Shown one piece after another: positions 43,603 through 52,810 of a stretch of DNA of 64,000 bases. This stretch comes from Oscillatoria nigro-viridis PCC 7112 (GTDB taxonomy: Bacteria; Cyanobacteriota; Cyanobacteriia; Cyanobacteriales; Microcoleaceae), in NCBI RefSeq assembly GCF_000317475.1, contig NC_019729.1, forward strand, positions 5,532,501 through 5,596,500. The letters run 5' to 3'. A model generated the notes under the pieces. That model saw nothing but the letters and a program-made list of their open reading frames with translations. It was not told the DNA's origin and made no database searches. Numbering within the stretch: position 1 is the stretch's first letter; the number at the start of each line of letters is the position of its first letter. The translations under genes were made by a program, and so were the position numbers.

Positions 43603-44454
43603 ATGGTTTTAGAATCCAGCAGCAACGTGGACTCACTCAAATCAAGCAATAAAAAAAATCAGGATTTTTACAGAGCTGTTCAACTAGCTATATTGATAGT
43701 AACTTTAGCGATTTTATCCAATTTTTTTGTCATTGTCAACGCGGGAGAACGGGGCGTGTTGATGCAGTTTGGTAAAGTGCAAGAACAGGTACTCGGAGAA
43801 GGAATTCACGTAATATTTCCCACAGTTTATACTGTACAAAAGTTGAGCGTTAGGGTACAAAAACAGGAAATTTCCGCTGAAGCTTCTTCAAAAGATTTGC
43901 AAGATGTTTTCACGGATGTAGCGCTAAATTGGCATATTATCCCAGAAGAAGCAAATGCTATTTTTCAACAAATAGGTGACGAAAAAGAAGTCGTTACTCG
44001 CATTATCGATCCGGCAGTTGAAGAAGTATTAAAAGCAGTTATGGCTAAATACACGGCTGAAGAAATTATTACTAAACGGGGAGAAGTTAAAGCCGCAGTA
44101 GATGATTCTTTGACCTTGAGGCTGCTTACATATCACATTGCCGTTGACGATATTTCTTTAGTACACGTTCACTTTTCTGAGCGGTTTAGCGATGCCGTGG
44201 AGGCGAAACAAATTGCCGAACAGGAGGCAAAAAGAGGAGAGTTTTTAGCGCTGAAGGCAGTAAAAGAGGCTGAGGCTAAGGTGAATTTAGCCAAGGGAGA
44301 AGCCGAAGTGCAAAGGTTGCTGCGGGACAATTTGACTCCCGAACTTTTGGAAAGGCAGGCTATAGAAAAATGGGATGGGAAATTGCCGCTGATTGTTGGT
44401 GATGGGGGTAAAAATTTATTGGATGTGAAAAAACTATTGAACAGCGGTAATTAA
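43603..44454 (+). CDS. Prohibitin/SPFH (band 7) family membrane protein
   Basis: A 283-residue protein with an N-terminal hydrophobic helix (AVQLAILIVTLAILSNFFVI, about 22-41) followed directly by the SPFH domain (VNAGERGVLMQFGKVQEQVL, about 43-62; RVQKQEISAEASSKDLQDV about 81-99). A C-terminal coiled coil rich in Ala/Glu/Lys (KQIAEQEAKRGEFLALKAVK, about 202-221) follows. Such proteins assemble into large rings at the membrane, scaffolding quality-control proteases. ATG 43603 is preferred to a GTG 18 bp upstream. Spaced 53 bp from the REC-EAL gene. Confidence 0.9.
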   Translation: MVLESSSNVDSLKSSNKKNQDFYRAVQLAILIVTLAILSNFFVIVNAGERGVLMQFGKVQEQVLGEGIHVIFPTVYTVQKLSVRVQKQEISAEASSKDLQDVFTDVALNWHIIPEEANAIFQQIGDEKEVVTRIIDPAVEEVLKAVMAKYTAEEIITKRGEVKAAVDDSLTLRLLTYHIAVDDISLVHVHFSERFSDAVEAKQIAEQEAKRGEFLALKAVKEAEAKVNLAKGEAEVQRLLRDNLTPELLERQAIEKWDGKLPLIVGDGGKNLLDVKKLLNSGN

Positions 44455-44789
44455 GGTAATTAGATATCTCCCATAATTCTTGTGGAACAGGCATCCTGCC
44501 TGTTCAAAACTTGCTTTTTAGGAGATGTCTATTAAGTGGGGACACGGCACCGTGCCTTTCGTCGTGTCAACTTAACGTACAACCAATAGTCCGGCAAGGG
44601 TTGAAACCCCTGCCTCAAAGCTAAAGTCGTCTGAAGACGACTAATGAGTTCTTCAGTCCTCTTTGAGAGGACTTTAGCTATTAGACAGGGGTTTCAACCC
44701 CTGGCGGACTGACGGGCGGACGGAAGGACTGGGCGGACTGACAGCTTAAGTTGACACTAATAGGCTCATGGAGTGTCCCTACGCGGATC
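44455..44789. other. Intergenic region filled with palindromic repeats
   Basis: No gene. From left: a hairpin with AGGCATCCTGCCTG near 44484, a GGACACGGCACCGTGCC palindrome near 44540, and the large inverted repeat at 44588-44710. Confidence 0.55.
44588..44710. repeat. Large inverted repeat (PIR family), copy A
   Basis: The first about 41 bp (AGTCCGGCAAGGGTTGAAAC and onward to CTAAAGTC) are closely complementary to the last 41 bp. Nested inside are GTCGTCTGAAGACGAC and AGTCCTCTTTGAGAGGACT. Related copies lie at 47663-47842 and 53663-53780. Confidence 0.8.
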
Positions 44790-45731
44790 TTACCAATTAC
44801 TAGCAAATTCAGTTAATATCTGTTCAAAAGCTTTAGTAATTCCTGTTTGAAAACGCTGTCGGTGCTTCAGTTTCAAAACGGGTTTAATTATTTCAAGACC
44901 TAAATTTGAACTTGCTTGGCTATCTATAATTTTAATTTCTCGCAGTGTAGATAGCTGCAATTCTTTTTTTACCATCAATTCAGGAATAGCCGCGGCACCT
45001 GTGCCGCTTTCCACCACTGCTTTTACCATTTCGCTGCTGTTCAAAACTAAAGTTACATTCAATTCACGGGGATTAATACCCCAACTTTGCAAAGCTTGTT
45101 CCAACATTTGCTGAACTCCAGAACCAGCTTCTCGCATCACCCAATCCGTTTGCACAATTTCCGCTAAACTCACCTCTGCACGTTCAAACCAAGGGTGAGA
45201 TTTGCCAACTACAATCAGCAAGCGTTCGCTGCCTACAATTTCTTCCTCAAGAGTGCTCTTAAGCGAAGCTTTGATGTCTCCCGTCACTAAACCCAAATCA
45301 AATGTTCCCGTCGCCGTACCCGCACAAATTTCTTCGGCATTTGCAAGAGTACAATTCACGCAAATACCGGGATATTTCTGTTTGAACTTGCTAATTTTAT
45401 CAGGCAACCAATAATTGCCAATGGTCAGACTGCAACCCAATTTTAAATCGCCTCGCTGCAAGTCGTTCAACTCCCGCAAACCTCTCTCAGTCAAAGCAAC
45501 TTGGTCGAGAATTTTCTGCGTTTCAACTTGCAGCAACTTCCCGGCTTCAGTAATTTCGATGTGGCGGCCGATGCGGTGAAATAGTTTTACTCCGTATTGC
45601 GCCTCTAAGCTTTGGATTGTCGCGCTGACAGCGGGTTGGGTGATGTAAAGTTCTTCTGCGGCGCGACTGAAGTGCAGGTGTTCCGCGACAGCTAGAAAAA
45701 CTCGCAGTTGGTCAAGTGTCATTCCGGCCAT
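44790..45731 (-). CDS. LysR-family transcriptional regulator
   Basis: A 313-residue regulator. The N-terminal winged helix (about 4-65) reads MTLDQLRVFLAVAEHLHFSR and ITQPAVSATIQSLE, and the C-terminal periplasmic-binding-like effector domain runs from about 92 to 300 (GDLKLGCSLTIGNYWLPD). ATG at 45722 (residue 4) is an equal candidate start. It is divergent from the APC-type permease gene across 382 bp, which suggests that it controls that permease in response to a metabolite. The effector is unknown. Confidence 0.9.
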   Translation of the reverse strand: MAGMTLDQLRVFLAVAEHLHFSRAAEELYITQPAVSATIQSLEAQYGVKLFHRIGRHIEITEAGKLLQVETQKILDQVALTERGLRELNDLQRGDLKLGCSLTIGNYWLPDKISKFKQKYPGICVNCTLANAEEICAGTATGTFDLGLVTGDIKASLKSTLEEEIVGSERLLIVVGKSHPWFERAEVSLAEIVQTDWVMREAGSGVQQMLEQALQSWGINPRELNVTLVLNSSEMVKAVVESGTGAAAIPELMVKKELQLSTLREIKIIDSQASSNLGLEIIKPVLKLKHRQRFQTGITKAFEQILTEFASNW

Positions 45732-46113
45732 TCTGAGTGCCCTTTTACTAAATACAGTTATTTTTTGAAATTAAAATTTTTTGCGGCTTAACTTTGACTT
45801 GAACTTTTCGATCGAGTCTCTGGTACAGGCTGGAATTCCCCAAAAAGCACGGTTGCCAGCCGGTATTTAATGTTTCCTTTTAACATCAAGGGTTTGGGCT
45901 TTGGGGAACAGATACGTCTCGTCTTCCAACAGTTCTTTTGCGGCGGCACTGCATCACTTGTATTTATTAATTCGATAAAAAACACCATTTGATTCTACCT
46001 GTCAAGAGCCTTAAGGTGATACTCAAGCTTCTAATGCAGGGCCCGATGCTGAAGCAGCACCGACAAGTTTAAGCCGATCGCCAAAAGTCGATCGACCAAA
46101 AGAGAGAAGATAA
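45732..46113. other. Divergent region between lysR-type gene and APC permease
   Basis: No gene supported. It should contain the LysR binding site and both promoters; no T-N11-A dyad clear enough to call was found. Confidence 0.35.
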
Positions 46114-47619
46114 ATGACTAAGAAAACGCCAAAAAATCACAGTCCTCACGGCTTAAAGCCGGACTGCCTCTCGTTCGGGGAGGTTTTAGCTCAATCCTTT
46201 GCTGTCATTGCACCTACAACGATACCAGCATCTAATATAGGGTTAATCGTAGCTCTTTCAGGAAACGGTACTTGGCTGAGCTTTCTCATCGGCTTGATGG
46301 GCCTAGTATTTGTCAGCATCAATATCAACCAATTTGCGAGTCGATCGGCTTCTGCTGGTTCTCTTTATTCTTACATTGTTAAAGGACTTGGCCCGACGGC
46401 AGGCGTAATTTGCGGCTGGAGTTTGGTACTGGCTTATCTATTTACTGCGATGTCCGTTTTGTGTGGTTTTGCCAACTTTACGGGTACTTTCATCGGTCAT
46501 TTAGGCATCCATCCGTCACCGATTACGCTGTTAGCGATCGGGGCGGGCGTTGCTTGGTATGCAGGTTATAAAGATATCCAACTCTCCGCTATGGCGATGC
46601 TGTGGCTGGAGGGGGCATCAGTGGCGGCGATTTTTATTTTGGGAATCATCATCTGGGCGCACAAAGGTTTTGCCCTGGATATGTCGCAATTAACTTTGGA
46701 AGGCGTAACTCCGGGGAACATAGCGACGGGACTTGTATTAGTCATGTTTGGTTTCTCTGGTTTTGAAAGCGCTACATCTCTGGGCGACGAAGCGAAAAAA
46801 CCCTTAAAAAATATCCCCAGGGCTGTCATTGGCAGTGCTGTCATGGCAGGCTTATTCTTCGTTCTGATGACCTATATTGAGGTTTTGGGTTTTAGCGGTA
46901 CTGGAGTTTCTATTACTAATAGTGAAGAACCTCTGACTTTTCTAGCGCAACAAGTGGGCATGGGTTGGCTGGGACAGTTAGTGGCTGTAGGCGCTTTATT
47001 TAGCTTTTTTGCTTGCGTGCTCGGCAGCATAAATCCAGCGGCGAGAGTGTTTTTTATGATGGCGCGCCACGGTTTGTTTCACTCTTCATTAGGTGTAGCG
47101 CATTCGTCTAATAGAACTCCCCACGTTGCAGTAACGATGTGTACATTTATGACATTTTTGGTGCCGGCTGTGATGTCTATGTTTAACATCAAACTGTTCG
47201 ATTGTATGGGTTATTTGGGGGCAATTTGCAGCTACGGATTTTTAACGGTATACATCTTGATTTCGATCGCCGCCCCGGTTTACCTGCACAAAATTCGTAA
47301 ATTGCGCCTGCAGGATGTAGGGTTCTCGGTGGCGGCGATCGCATTTATGATGATTCCGATTGCGGGCAGTGTGGGCATTCCAGGCAGCACTATGTTCCCA
47401 GTTCCCGAAGCTCCTTACGATGCGTTTCCTTACTTGTTCTTGATGTATTTGGTTGCTACTTGCGGATGGTTTGTCTTGCAGCGGCTGCGTTCTCCTGAAC
47501 TTGTGGGTTCGATGGAGCAGGGTATTGACGCAATTCACGCCCAATTCGAGGAAGATAATACAATTTACGGCGGTGTTCGATTAAAAGCAGTATCGATCGA
47601 CAACAACAGCTTTGATTAG
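46114..47619 (+). CDS. APC-superfamily amino acid permease
   Basis: A 501-residue transporter with about twelve hydrophobic segments. The first transmembrane region reads SFAVIAPTTIPASNIGLIVA, and the conserved APC motif near TM6 is LVMFGFSGFESATSLGDEAK (about 209-228). FFMMARHGLFHSSLG marks the TM8-9 region. It imports amino acids or amines, probably by proton symport; the substrate is not predictable. A ribosome-binding sequence AGAGAAGA precedes ATG. Divergent from the LysR-type gene. Confidence 0.9.
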   Translation: MTKKTPKNHSPHGLKPDCLSFGEVLAQSFAVIAPTTIPASNIGLIVALSGNGTWLSFLIGLMGLVFVSININQFASRSASAGSLYSYIVKGLGPTAGVICGWSLVLAYLFTAMSVLCGFANFTGTFIGHLGIHPSPITLLAIGAGVAWYAGYKDIQLSAMAMLWLEGASVAAIFILGIIIWAHKGFALDMSQLTLEGVTPGNIATGLVLVMFGFSGFESATSLGDEAKKPLKNIPRAVIGSAVMAGLFFVLMTYIEVLGFSGTGVSITNSEEPLTFLAQQVGMGWLGQLVAVGALFSFFACVLGSINPAARVFFMMARHGLFHSSLGVAHSSNRTPHVAVTMCTFMTFLVPAVMSMFNIKLFDCMGYLGAICSYGFLTVYILISIAAPVYLHKIRKLRLQDVGFSVAAIAFMMIPIAGSVGIPGSTMFPVPEAPYDAFPYLFLMYLVATCGWFVLQRLRSPELVGSMEQGIDAIHAQFEEDNTIYGGVRLKAVSIDNNSFD

Positions 47620-47662
47620 TAGTTGTAGGGCGGTGTTTATAGATGTTAATTTAGCCGCAAAA

Positions 47663-47842
47663 ACCGCCAGGGAATTAATTCCACGGGGCTTTTAGCAAAA
47701 GTCCTCGCTATGAGGACTAAAGATTACTGATAATTTCTTCGGCAGATTACTGATAATTTATTTGGCAGATGGCTCATAAATTCTTCAGTCCTCATAGCGA
47801 GGACTTGAGCTATGAGGCAGGGGTTTAAACCCCTGCCGGACT
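47663..47842. repeat. Large inverted repeat (PIR family), copy B, with internal insertion
   Basis: Outer and inner palindromes AGTCCTCGCTATGAGGACT and AGTCCTCATAGCGAGGACT match copy C, and GGCAGGGGTTTAAACCCCTG forms the right end. The centre is lengthened by two direct copies of AGATTACTGATAATTT (about 47721 and 47746). Confidence 0.75.
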
Positions 47843-47951
47843 GCGGGATAAACGACCGACCCAATGCAAAATTGACTTTGATTAAATTCAACAATTTACC
47901 CGCGAACAAATCAGCATAAAAACCGATCGTACAAATTAAGGAGACACAGAA

Positions 47952-48656
47952 ATGAATGAATTACTAACAGCAATTTCTACGGGTATGACAGCTTTTACAG
48001 CTACGAATCTTGACGATATTCTGATTCTGCTGCTGTTTTTCTCGCAGGTGAATGCAGTATTTCGGCGCAGGCATATCGTCTTCGGTCAGTTTCTGGGCTT
48101 CAGTGCACTGGTTTTGGTTAGCATTCCGGGGTTTTTTGGCCGCTTAATATTTCCGCCAGATTGGATCGGAATGCTGGGTTTGCTGCCAATTGCGATCGGG
48201 CTTAGCCGCTTGCTGAATCCAGAAACAGACGATTCGGAAGCTGAGGCAGAATTAGAGCAATCTGAGAACTCTTTTTTTAGAAATTTTCTGTCTCCTCAAA
48301 CTTACAGCGTAGCAGGGGTGACGGTGGCAAATGGGGGCGACAATATCGGGATATATGTACCGCTTTTTGCTAGCAATACTTTAGAAAGTTTGGCGGTGAT
48401 TCTCGCTGTATTCTTCGCGATGGTGGGCGTTTGGTGCTACGCTGCTTATCGGTTAATTCAGATGCGGGCGATCGCGGATACTTTGACTCGCTACGGCAAT
48501 CAATTAGTACCTTTTGTTCTGATCGGATTGGGAATGGCGATTCTGGTGAAAAGCGGCACTCTGGCAAGCCCAACTTTAAGTATAATATCTTTAGTTGGTT
48601 GCGGTTTCTGTTTGATAACTATGAGCAGAAGTAACGCCAGCGAAACTGAAGTTTAG
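47952..48656 (+). CDS. CadD-family cadmium resistance-type transporter (1)
   Basis: A 234-residue membrane protein with five to six helices and the family start TGMTAFTATNLDDILILLLF (about 10-29), where the acidic NLDD pair sits in TM1. A second conserved motif is TVANGGDNIGIYVPLFAS (about 121-138), repeating an acidic membrane site. CadD proteins give cadmium resistance in staphylococci; related proteins transport other substrates, so the cargo is uncertain. It is followed after 20 bp by a close paralogue, and both probably form one operon. Confidence 0.85.
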   Translation: MNELLTAISTGMTAFTATNLDDILILLLFFSQVNAVFRRRHIVFGQFLGFSALVLVSIPGFFGRLIFPPDWIGMLGLLPIAIGLSRLLNPETDDSEAEAELEQSENSFFRNFLSPQTYSVAGVTVANGGDNIGIYVPLFASNTLESLAVILAVFFAMVGVWCYAAYRLIQMRAIADTLTRYGNQLVPFVLIGLGMAILVKSGTLASPTLSIISLVGCGFCLITMSRSNASETEV

Positions 48657-48676
48657 AAAAATTGCAGGGACAGCAC

Positions 48677-49339
48677 ATGAATTGGATTGCAGCAGCGATT
48701 ATTGCCGGGATTACATCTTTTGCCGCAACCAATATCGACGATATGGTGATTTCGATGCTGTTCTTCGCCCAGGTAAATGATACTTTCCGCCCCCGGCATA
48801 TCTTTGTGGGTAAGTACCTCGGATTTGCCGCACTCATCGCTGCTAGTTTGCCAGGTTTTTTTGGCGGTTTAATTGTGCCGAAAGCTTGGATTGGCTTGCT
48901 GGGTTTGGTTCCGATCGCGATCGGCATCAGTCACTTAGTCAAGAGAGAAAATGAGGAAAATGACGTACAAGCGGTATCGGGCGAATTTAACCGGAAATCT
49001 AACTCATCTGCTGTGTCAAAACTCGCCAATCTTTTCAATCCCCAAACTTTGAATGTGGCTGCGGTAACAGTAGCCAACGGGGGTGACAATATCGGCATTT
49101 ATTTGCCGCTGTTTGCTAGCAGCGATTTGCCGAGCTTGGTGGTGATTCTGGCGGTTTTCTCGGTGATGGTAGGTGTTTGGTCTTATGCCGCTTACTGGTT
49201 AACTCGCCACAGGGCGATCGCCCCTATTTTGACTCGCTATACCAAGGCTGTTGTCCCTTTTGTCTTGATTGGTTTGGGAATATTCATCCTGATTGAAAGC
49301 GGTAGTTATCGGCTGCTCCCGCTATTTCAATCTAACTAA
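48677..49339 (+). CDS. CadD-family cadmium resistance-type transporter (2)
   Basis: A 220-residue paralogue of the preceding gene with the same two signature sites: AGITSFAATNIDDMVISMLF (about 8-27) and TVANGGDNIGIYLPLFASSD (about 130-149). ATG 48677 is preferred over an in-frame TTG 15 bp upstream. The two copies differ mainly in the hydrophilic loop (about 95-125). The tandem arrangement suggests duplication and either a heteromeric pair or different substrates. Confidence 0.85.
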   Translation: MNWIAAAIIAGITSFAATNIDDMVISMLFFAQVNDTFRPRHIFVGKYLGFAALIAASLPGFFGGLIVPKAWIGLLGLVPIAIGISHLVKRENEENDVQAVSGEFNRKSNSSAVSKLANLFNPQTLNVAAVTVANGGDNIGIYLPLFASSDLPSLVVILAVFSVMVGVWSYAAYWLTRHRAIAPILTRYTKAVVPFVLIGLGIFILIESGSYRLLPLFQSN

Positions 49340-49877
49340 TGATTAGCCAATGATCCGCTATTTTCATCCCTCTATAGGTAGATTATTTGCTACAATTCAT
49401 AAGCCCTAAATCATCAGTTTTTTCTTGACAATTATTTGCTTAAAAGTTGCGATAAATCGCTTGACATTTATCAAAAAATATGGTAAGTTAATAATCAAGT
49501 GAGTTACCCAGCTAAAAGCAGCTTCAAACTAATTTAGCCTCAAGTATTCACGAAAGTTGACACCATCTTTTGAGCTAGCCAATTGCCAGACTCAGGCAAG
49601 AATATACCTGTCTTTTCAAGAAATTCTGTAGTGGGGAATCAAACTCAGCTAAAAGCTTGAGGAGGAATCCATAAAATATTTCCCGAACACTTGGCTACTA
49701 CCCCACGCCGCTCGACTTTGACAAGAGGTCTAATCCTAAAAAACCAGATTTTTCGATTCTGCAAAATTTGGTTTTTCCGGCAAACCAGTTAAAGATAGTT
49801 CGTTTTTGCCTAAGTCCTGAAATAGCAAGCAAAGAGAAAGTTGAAAAAACCTGACAATCTAGAAAAGGAGAAAAATT
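49340..49877. other. Long intergenic region upstream of the secreted-protein gene
   Basis: No gene is seen in 538 bp. A possible -35 TTGACA at about 49462 precedes an AT-rich stretch, and two GAGGAGG-like or GGAG motifs occur, the last (AAGGAG at about 49864) serving the next gene. Confidence 0.4.
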
Positions 49878-50543
49878 GTGAAAATCTTCAAATTTGTTTT
49901 AGCGATCTTGGTAATGACCGCCAATTTAGTATTCGTTCCCCCATCCTGGGCCGATGCTCCAAAAACTCCGAAATATGCGACCAATCCAGATTACATAGAG
50001 GTGACTCAAGCTCTGAACACTCTCAAAACAGCGAAAGACGCACCCAATCTTGCCGAGACTTATACCCCCGAGCAACTTCAGCAAAAAATCGCTCAATTGG
50101 AGTTTCAAAAATACACTTTAGAAACGGGAAAACCTTGGGGTCAGTGCCGCAACGAGACAGGAAAAACCCTGGCAGTCTACGGCCCGAAAGGCAAAAAAGC
50201 CGCTTCTTCTACTTACGAGAATGCCCTTTATTTTCTAGCTGACGGCCAAACAACTAAACATAAATGGGATTGCGATGGAATTTATCTACCCAGCGATATC
50301 AAAGCAACCGATTTAAGAACGACCGATCGACCTTCAGAAGCATTGACGGGCGGTCTAGCTGTTAAGATAGTTGACGGAACTCAACTCGTAGCGAGAGCTA
50401 ATCCCGATACGGGGGCTGTAGAATTCAACGTTCCTACTGCTAAGGTTTTCCAGCCTGGGGATGCGAATTGGTTTGTTCCTGACGTTACTCAGGCTTACAT
50501 AGATACGCAAGTTCCCAACGCACCTACTGAGGAAAATGATTAG
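49878..50543 (+). CDS. Secreted/periplasmic protein of unknown function
   Basis: A 221-residue protein. GTG at 49878 is placed 8 bp after AAGGAG. It has a clear signal peptide: basic start VKIFK, hydrophobic core FVLAILVMTANLVFV, cleavage near PSWADA (about 24-26). The mature part has a short helical N-segment (EYTQALNTLK-like, about 40-80). Two cysteines, in WGQCRNETG and KWDCDGIYLP, could form a disulfide. No known domain is recognised. It leads a plus-strand series with the DUF202 genes. Confidence 0.65.
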   Translation: MKIFKFVLAILVMTANLVFVPPSWADAPKTPKYATNPDYIEVTQALNTLKTAKDAPNLAETYTPEQLQQKIAQLEFQKYTLETGKPWGQCRNETGKTLAVYGPKGKKAASSTYENALYFLADGQTTKHKWDCDGIYLPSDIKATDLRTTDRPSEALTGGLAVKIVDGTQLVARANPDTGAVEFNVPTAKVFQPGDANWFVPDVTQAYIDTQVPNAPTEEND

Positions 50544-50689
50544 TTTTGGTGAAGTTGTAATGCGATCGGCTGTGTAAAGCCCGTTGCAACGCAAAATTCC
50601 GCCTGGTATAGATACCGGGCGGATAATCGTCCCAGCGAAAATATATCGGTTGACCTTCTCATTTCCCGTTAAAATTAAAAGGTTTATCT

Positions 50690-51112
50690 ATGCTATTAAA
50701 TTGGAAATCCACGAAAGTAATTACAGAAAAGATTAAGCGACCAAATCCGTCGCGGGTGCGGGATCACTTGGCAAACGAGCGCACTTATTTAGCATGGATG
50801 CGGACAGCAATATCGCTGATGGGTTTTGGCGTAGTTATCGTGCGCCTTCGCACCTTTCATCCCCCTCTACTCCCAACTCCCGGCAATGGCTGGAAGTTGG
50901 GTTTGCTTTTTTCAGCAGTGGGTTTGCTGACGGTGTTATTCTCAACTAAGCACTACTTTGGCGTCCGTCACGATATCGATTACGATACTTATGAACCTAC
51001 AGATCGCTGGGTAATTATTTTTAGCCTCGCGATCGCAATCCTAGGGGCTGGGGTAATTTATTATATGTTCACCGTTCCTTCTAGCTCATTTGGTTTGATG
51101 GCACCTGAATAA
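50690..51112 (+). CDS. DUF202 (YidH-like) membrane protein (1)
   Basis: A 140-residue inner-membrane protein. Conserved start of the family is HLANERTYLAWMRTAISLMG (about 23-42), followed by three hydrophobic segments (about 36-52, 68-86 and 110-132) and TKHYFGVRHDIDYDTYEPTD between them. The function of the family is not known. It is followed by a paralogue after 15 bp, apparently in one transcription unit. Confidence 0.88.
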   Translation: MLLNWKSTKVITEKIKRPNPSRVRDHLANERTYLAWMRTAISLMGFGVVIVRLRTFHPPLLPTPGNGWKLGLLFSAVGLLTVLFSTKHYFGVRHDIDYDTYEPTDRWVIIFSLAIAILGAGVIYYMFTVPSSSFGLMAPE

Positions 51113-51127
51113 TGGTGGCGGTTTAAT

Positions 51128-51574
51128 ATGAATATTAAAGAGTTCGATCGCGTGCAATTATCGTTCAAACCGATGCAAGTAGATGATGAGAAACCAAAGC
51201 AGCAAAATCTGTCGCGGGCGATCGATCGATCGGCTAATGAACGCACCTTCTTAGCATGGATGCGGGCCGCGATCGCACTCATGGGTTTTGGCGTCATCAT
51301 CATCCGACTTCGCGTCGTGCAAATGCCCGTACATTACCGCGAGGCGATGGGGTGGAAGTTGGGTTTAATCTTCTCTCTAATAGGTTGGGCGACAGTCTTA
51401 ATCTCAACTAAGCATTACTTCACCGTTCGCCACCAAATTGACCGCGATACCTACAATCCCCCAGACGGCATGGTTTTATTTTTCAGTTTTGCTGTGGGCT
51501 TATTGGGGATTGGAGTAGTTTATTCAATTTTGGCAGCCGCCCTGGGCCCAAGTAGTCTTGTAATACCCGATTGA
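51128..51574 (+). CDS. DUF202 (YidH-like) membrane protein (2)
   Basis: A 148-residue paralogue of the preceding gene: SANERTFLAWMRAAIALMGF (about 37-56) and TKHYFTVRHQIDRDTYNPPD (about 97-116) are the same signatures. It has three hydrophobic segments. The N-terminal about 35 residues are polar and longer than in copy 1. The tandem pair and the small membrane gene 19 bp downstream probably belong to the same operon. Confidence 0.88.
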   Translation: MNIKEFDRVQLSFKPMQVDDEKPKQQNLSRAIDRSANERTFLAWMRAAIALMGFGVIIIRLRVVQMPVHYREAMGWKLGLIFSLIGWATVLISTKHYFTVRHQIDRDTYNPPDGMVLFFSFAVGLLGIGVVYSILAAALGPSSLVIPD

Positions 51575-51593
51575 TTTTCAACAGGAGTTAACC

Positions 51594-51830
51594 ATGAACA
51601 GCGATACAGTTGCCACGATCGCTTCCATTCTCATCTTAGGTGCTGCTATCTGGGCAGCATTCGCAGTGCTGGAGACTGTCGCGAAAATAGTCCCTAAATT
51701 GCTCGGCGTGACAGTCGCGATCGGGCTTTTGCTCGTTTACCTGCAATTTTACTGGGGTATCGATACGTCATATCTTTGGCAAACAGTCAAGCATTTGCCC
51801 GAAGCTTTCAATTTCTCGATCGCAGCCTAA
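51594..51830 (+). CDS. Small membrane protein, unknown function
   Basis: A 78-residue protein with two hydrophobic helices (VATIASILILGAAIWAAFAV, about 6-25, and LGVTVAIGLLLVYLQFYWGI, about 37-56). AGGAG lies 8 bp before ATG. The gene follows the DUF202 pair by 19 bp, so it probably shares their operon. No family is recognised. Confidence 0.65.
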   Translation: MNSDTVATIASILILGAAIWAAFAVLETVAKIVPKLLGVTVAIGLLLVYLQFYWGIDTSYLWQTVKHLPEAFNFSIAA

Positions 51831-52002
51831 ACCGACAGCAGCCAGCATTCTCAACAACCTCTCCCTCATCGATATTCTTGTACCGGAAACAAAGTAGATT
51901 GAGGCGATCGACAAGAAAATACGGTAACTCGATTGACTTGCTAGACATAGCTTTGTCGGGATGCTAAACTACGGTAAGTCGATCGAGTTATGAGTTATTG
52001 AC

Positions 52003-52506
52003 GTGGAAAACGCTAAAAAAGTCAGTGAAGAGTACCAGCTTGCAGGACAACTTACCCAACAGTTGCCACAAGCTAAGGGCTTTAAGGAAGTCTGGTTTAA
52101 AAAAATCCGAGGCGGGTTGCTTCTGGGAATTGGATATTTGCTATCACCCCTGTGTTGGTGGAACGACATATTTTTCAATCTGCCAATTGCCTACGCCTTT
52201 GGGTATATCTGTAGTTGGCTTTCCCCAGATTTACTGTTTCCTTGCACAATTGTCGGCTACTGGCTTTCCAATATTGTGGGAATTCTGTTGATGCAGCTAG
52301 GAACTTTAGATGTTTTTACAGACAAACCCAAGGAAAAGAACCTCAAAAAAGAGTTATTGACGGGTTTAGTTTCCTCAACAGCCTTCACTCTTGTCATTGT
52401 GGCATTGATTCATTTTAATGTTCTCGATACTCCCGATTTGTTTTCCGGCAAGGACTCGGTTAACCTCAGCTATGTTTTACCTGTGACGAACGTCACTTCA
52501 AGGTAG
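52003..52506 (+). CDS. Membrane protein of unknown function
   Basis: A 167-residue protein from GTG 52003 with four hydrophobic stretches: about 38-55 (GLLLGIGYLLSPLCWW), 58-75, 80-102 and 128-146. A charged loop KPKEKNLKKE (about 110-119) separates the last two. The ribosome-binding site is weak (GAGTTATGAG), so the start is uncertain. No recognised family. It is the last gene of the plus-strand series before the sulfur block. Confidence 0.6.
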   Translation: MENAKKVSEEYQLAGQLTQQLPQAKGFKEVWFKKIRGGLLLGIGYLLSPLCWWNDIFFNLPIAYAFGYICSWLSPDLLFPCTIVGYWLSNIVGILLMQLGTLDVFTDKPKEKNLKKELLTGLVSSTAFTLVIVALIHFNVLDTPDLFSGKDSVNLSYVLPVTNVTSR

Positions 52507-52810
52507 AAGGCAGAATATAAACCCCATAAATGAATCCCGGGTTTTAGAGCAGTTACACAGGTACATTTAAGAAAATCAGGGAGCTTTTACACTACAATTG
52601 ATGTAGTCTTGTTTATTTGCATTTACTTACTTTTACCAAAAATATTGTTGCTGAAAACGCGACCACTCTAAAGCGTTTAAGAGGCAGCTTGTTGGTAAAA
52701 AATCTTGAAATGCAAGTGAGATTTAGCCTGTGTAGCTGTGTTGCAGGAGCCGCCAAAGTTATCTATTTGTTGGTTTGCAGCGCTTAAATACACAGTTTTT
52801 GGGCATAACA

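Noticed and set aside
45788-45988. 66-codon minus-strand open frame in the LysR/APC intergenic region
   Set aside because: No ribosome-binding site, family resemblance or codon pattern supports it; taken as chance.
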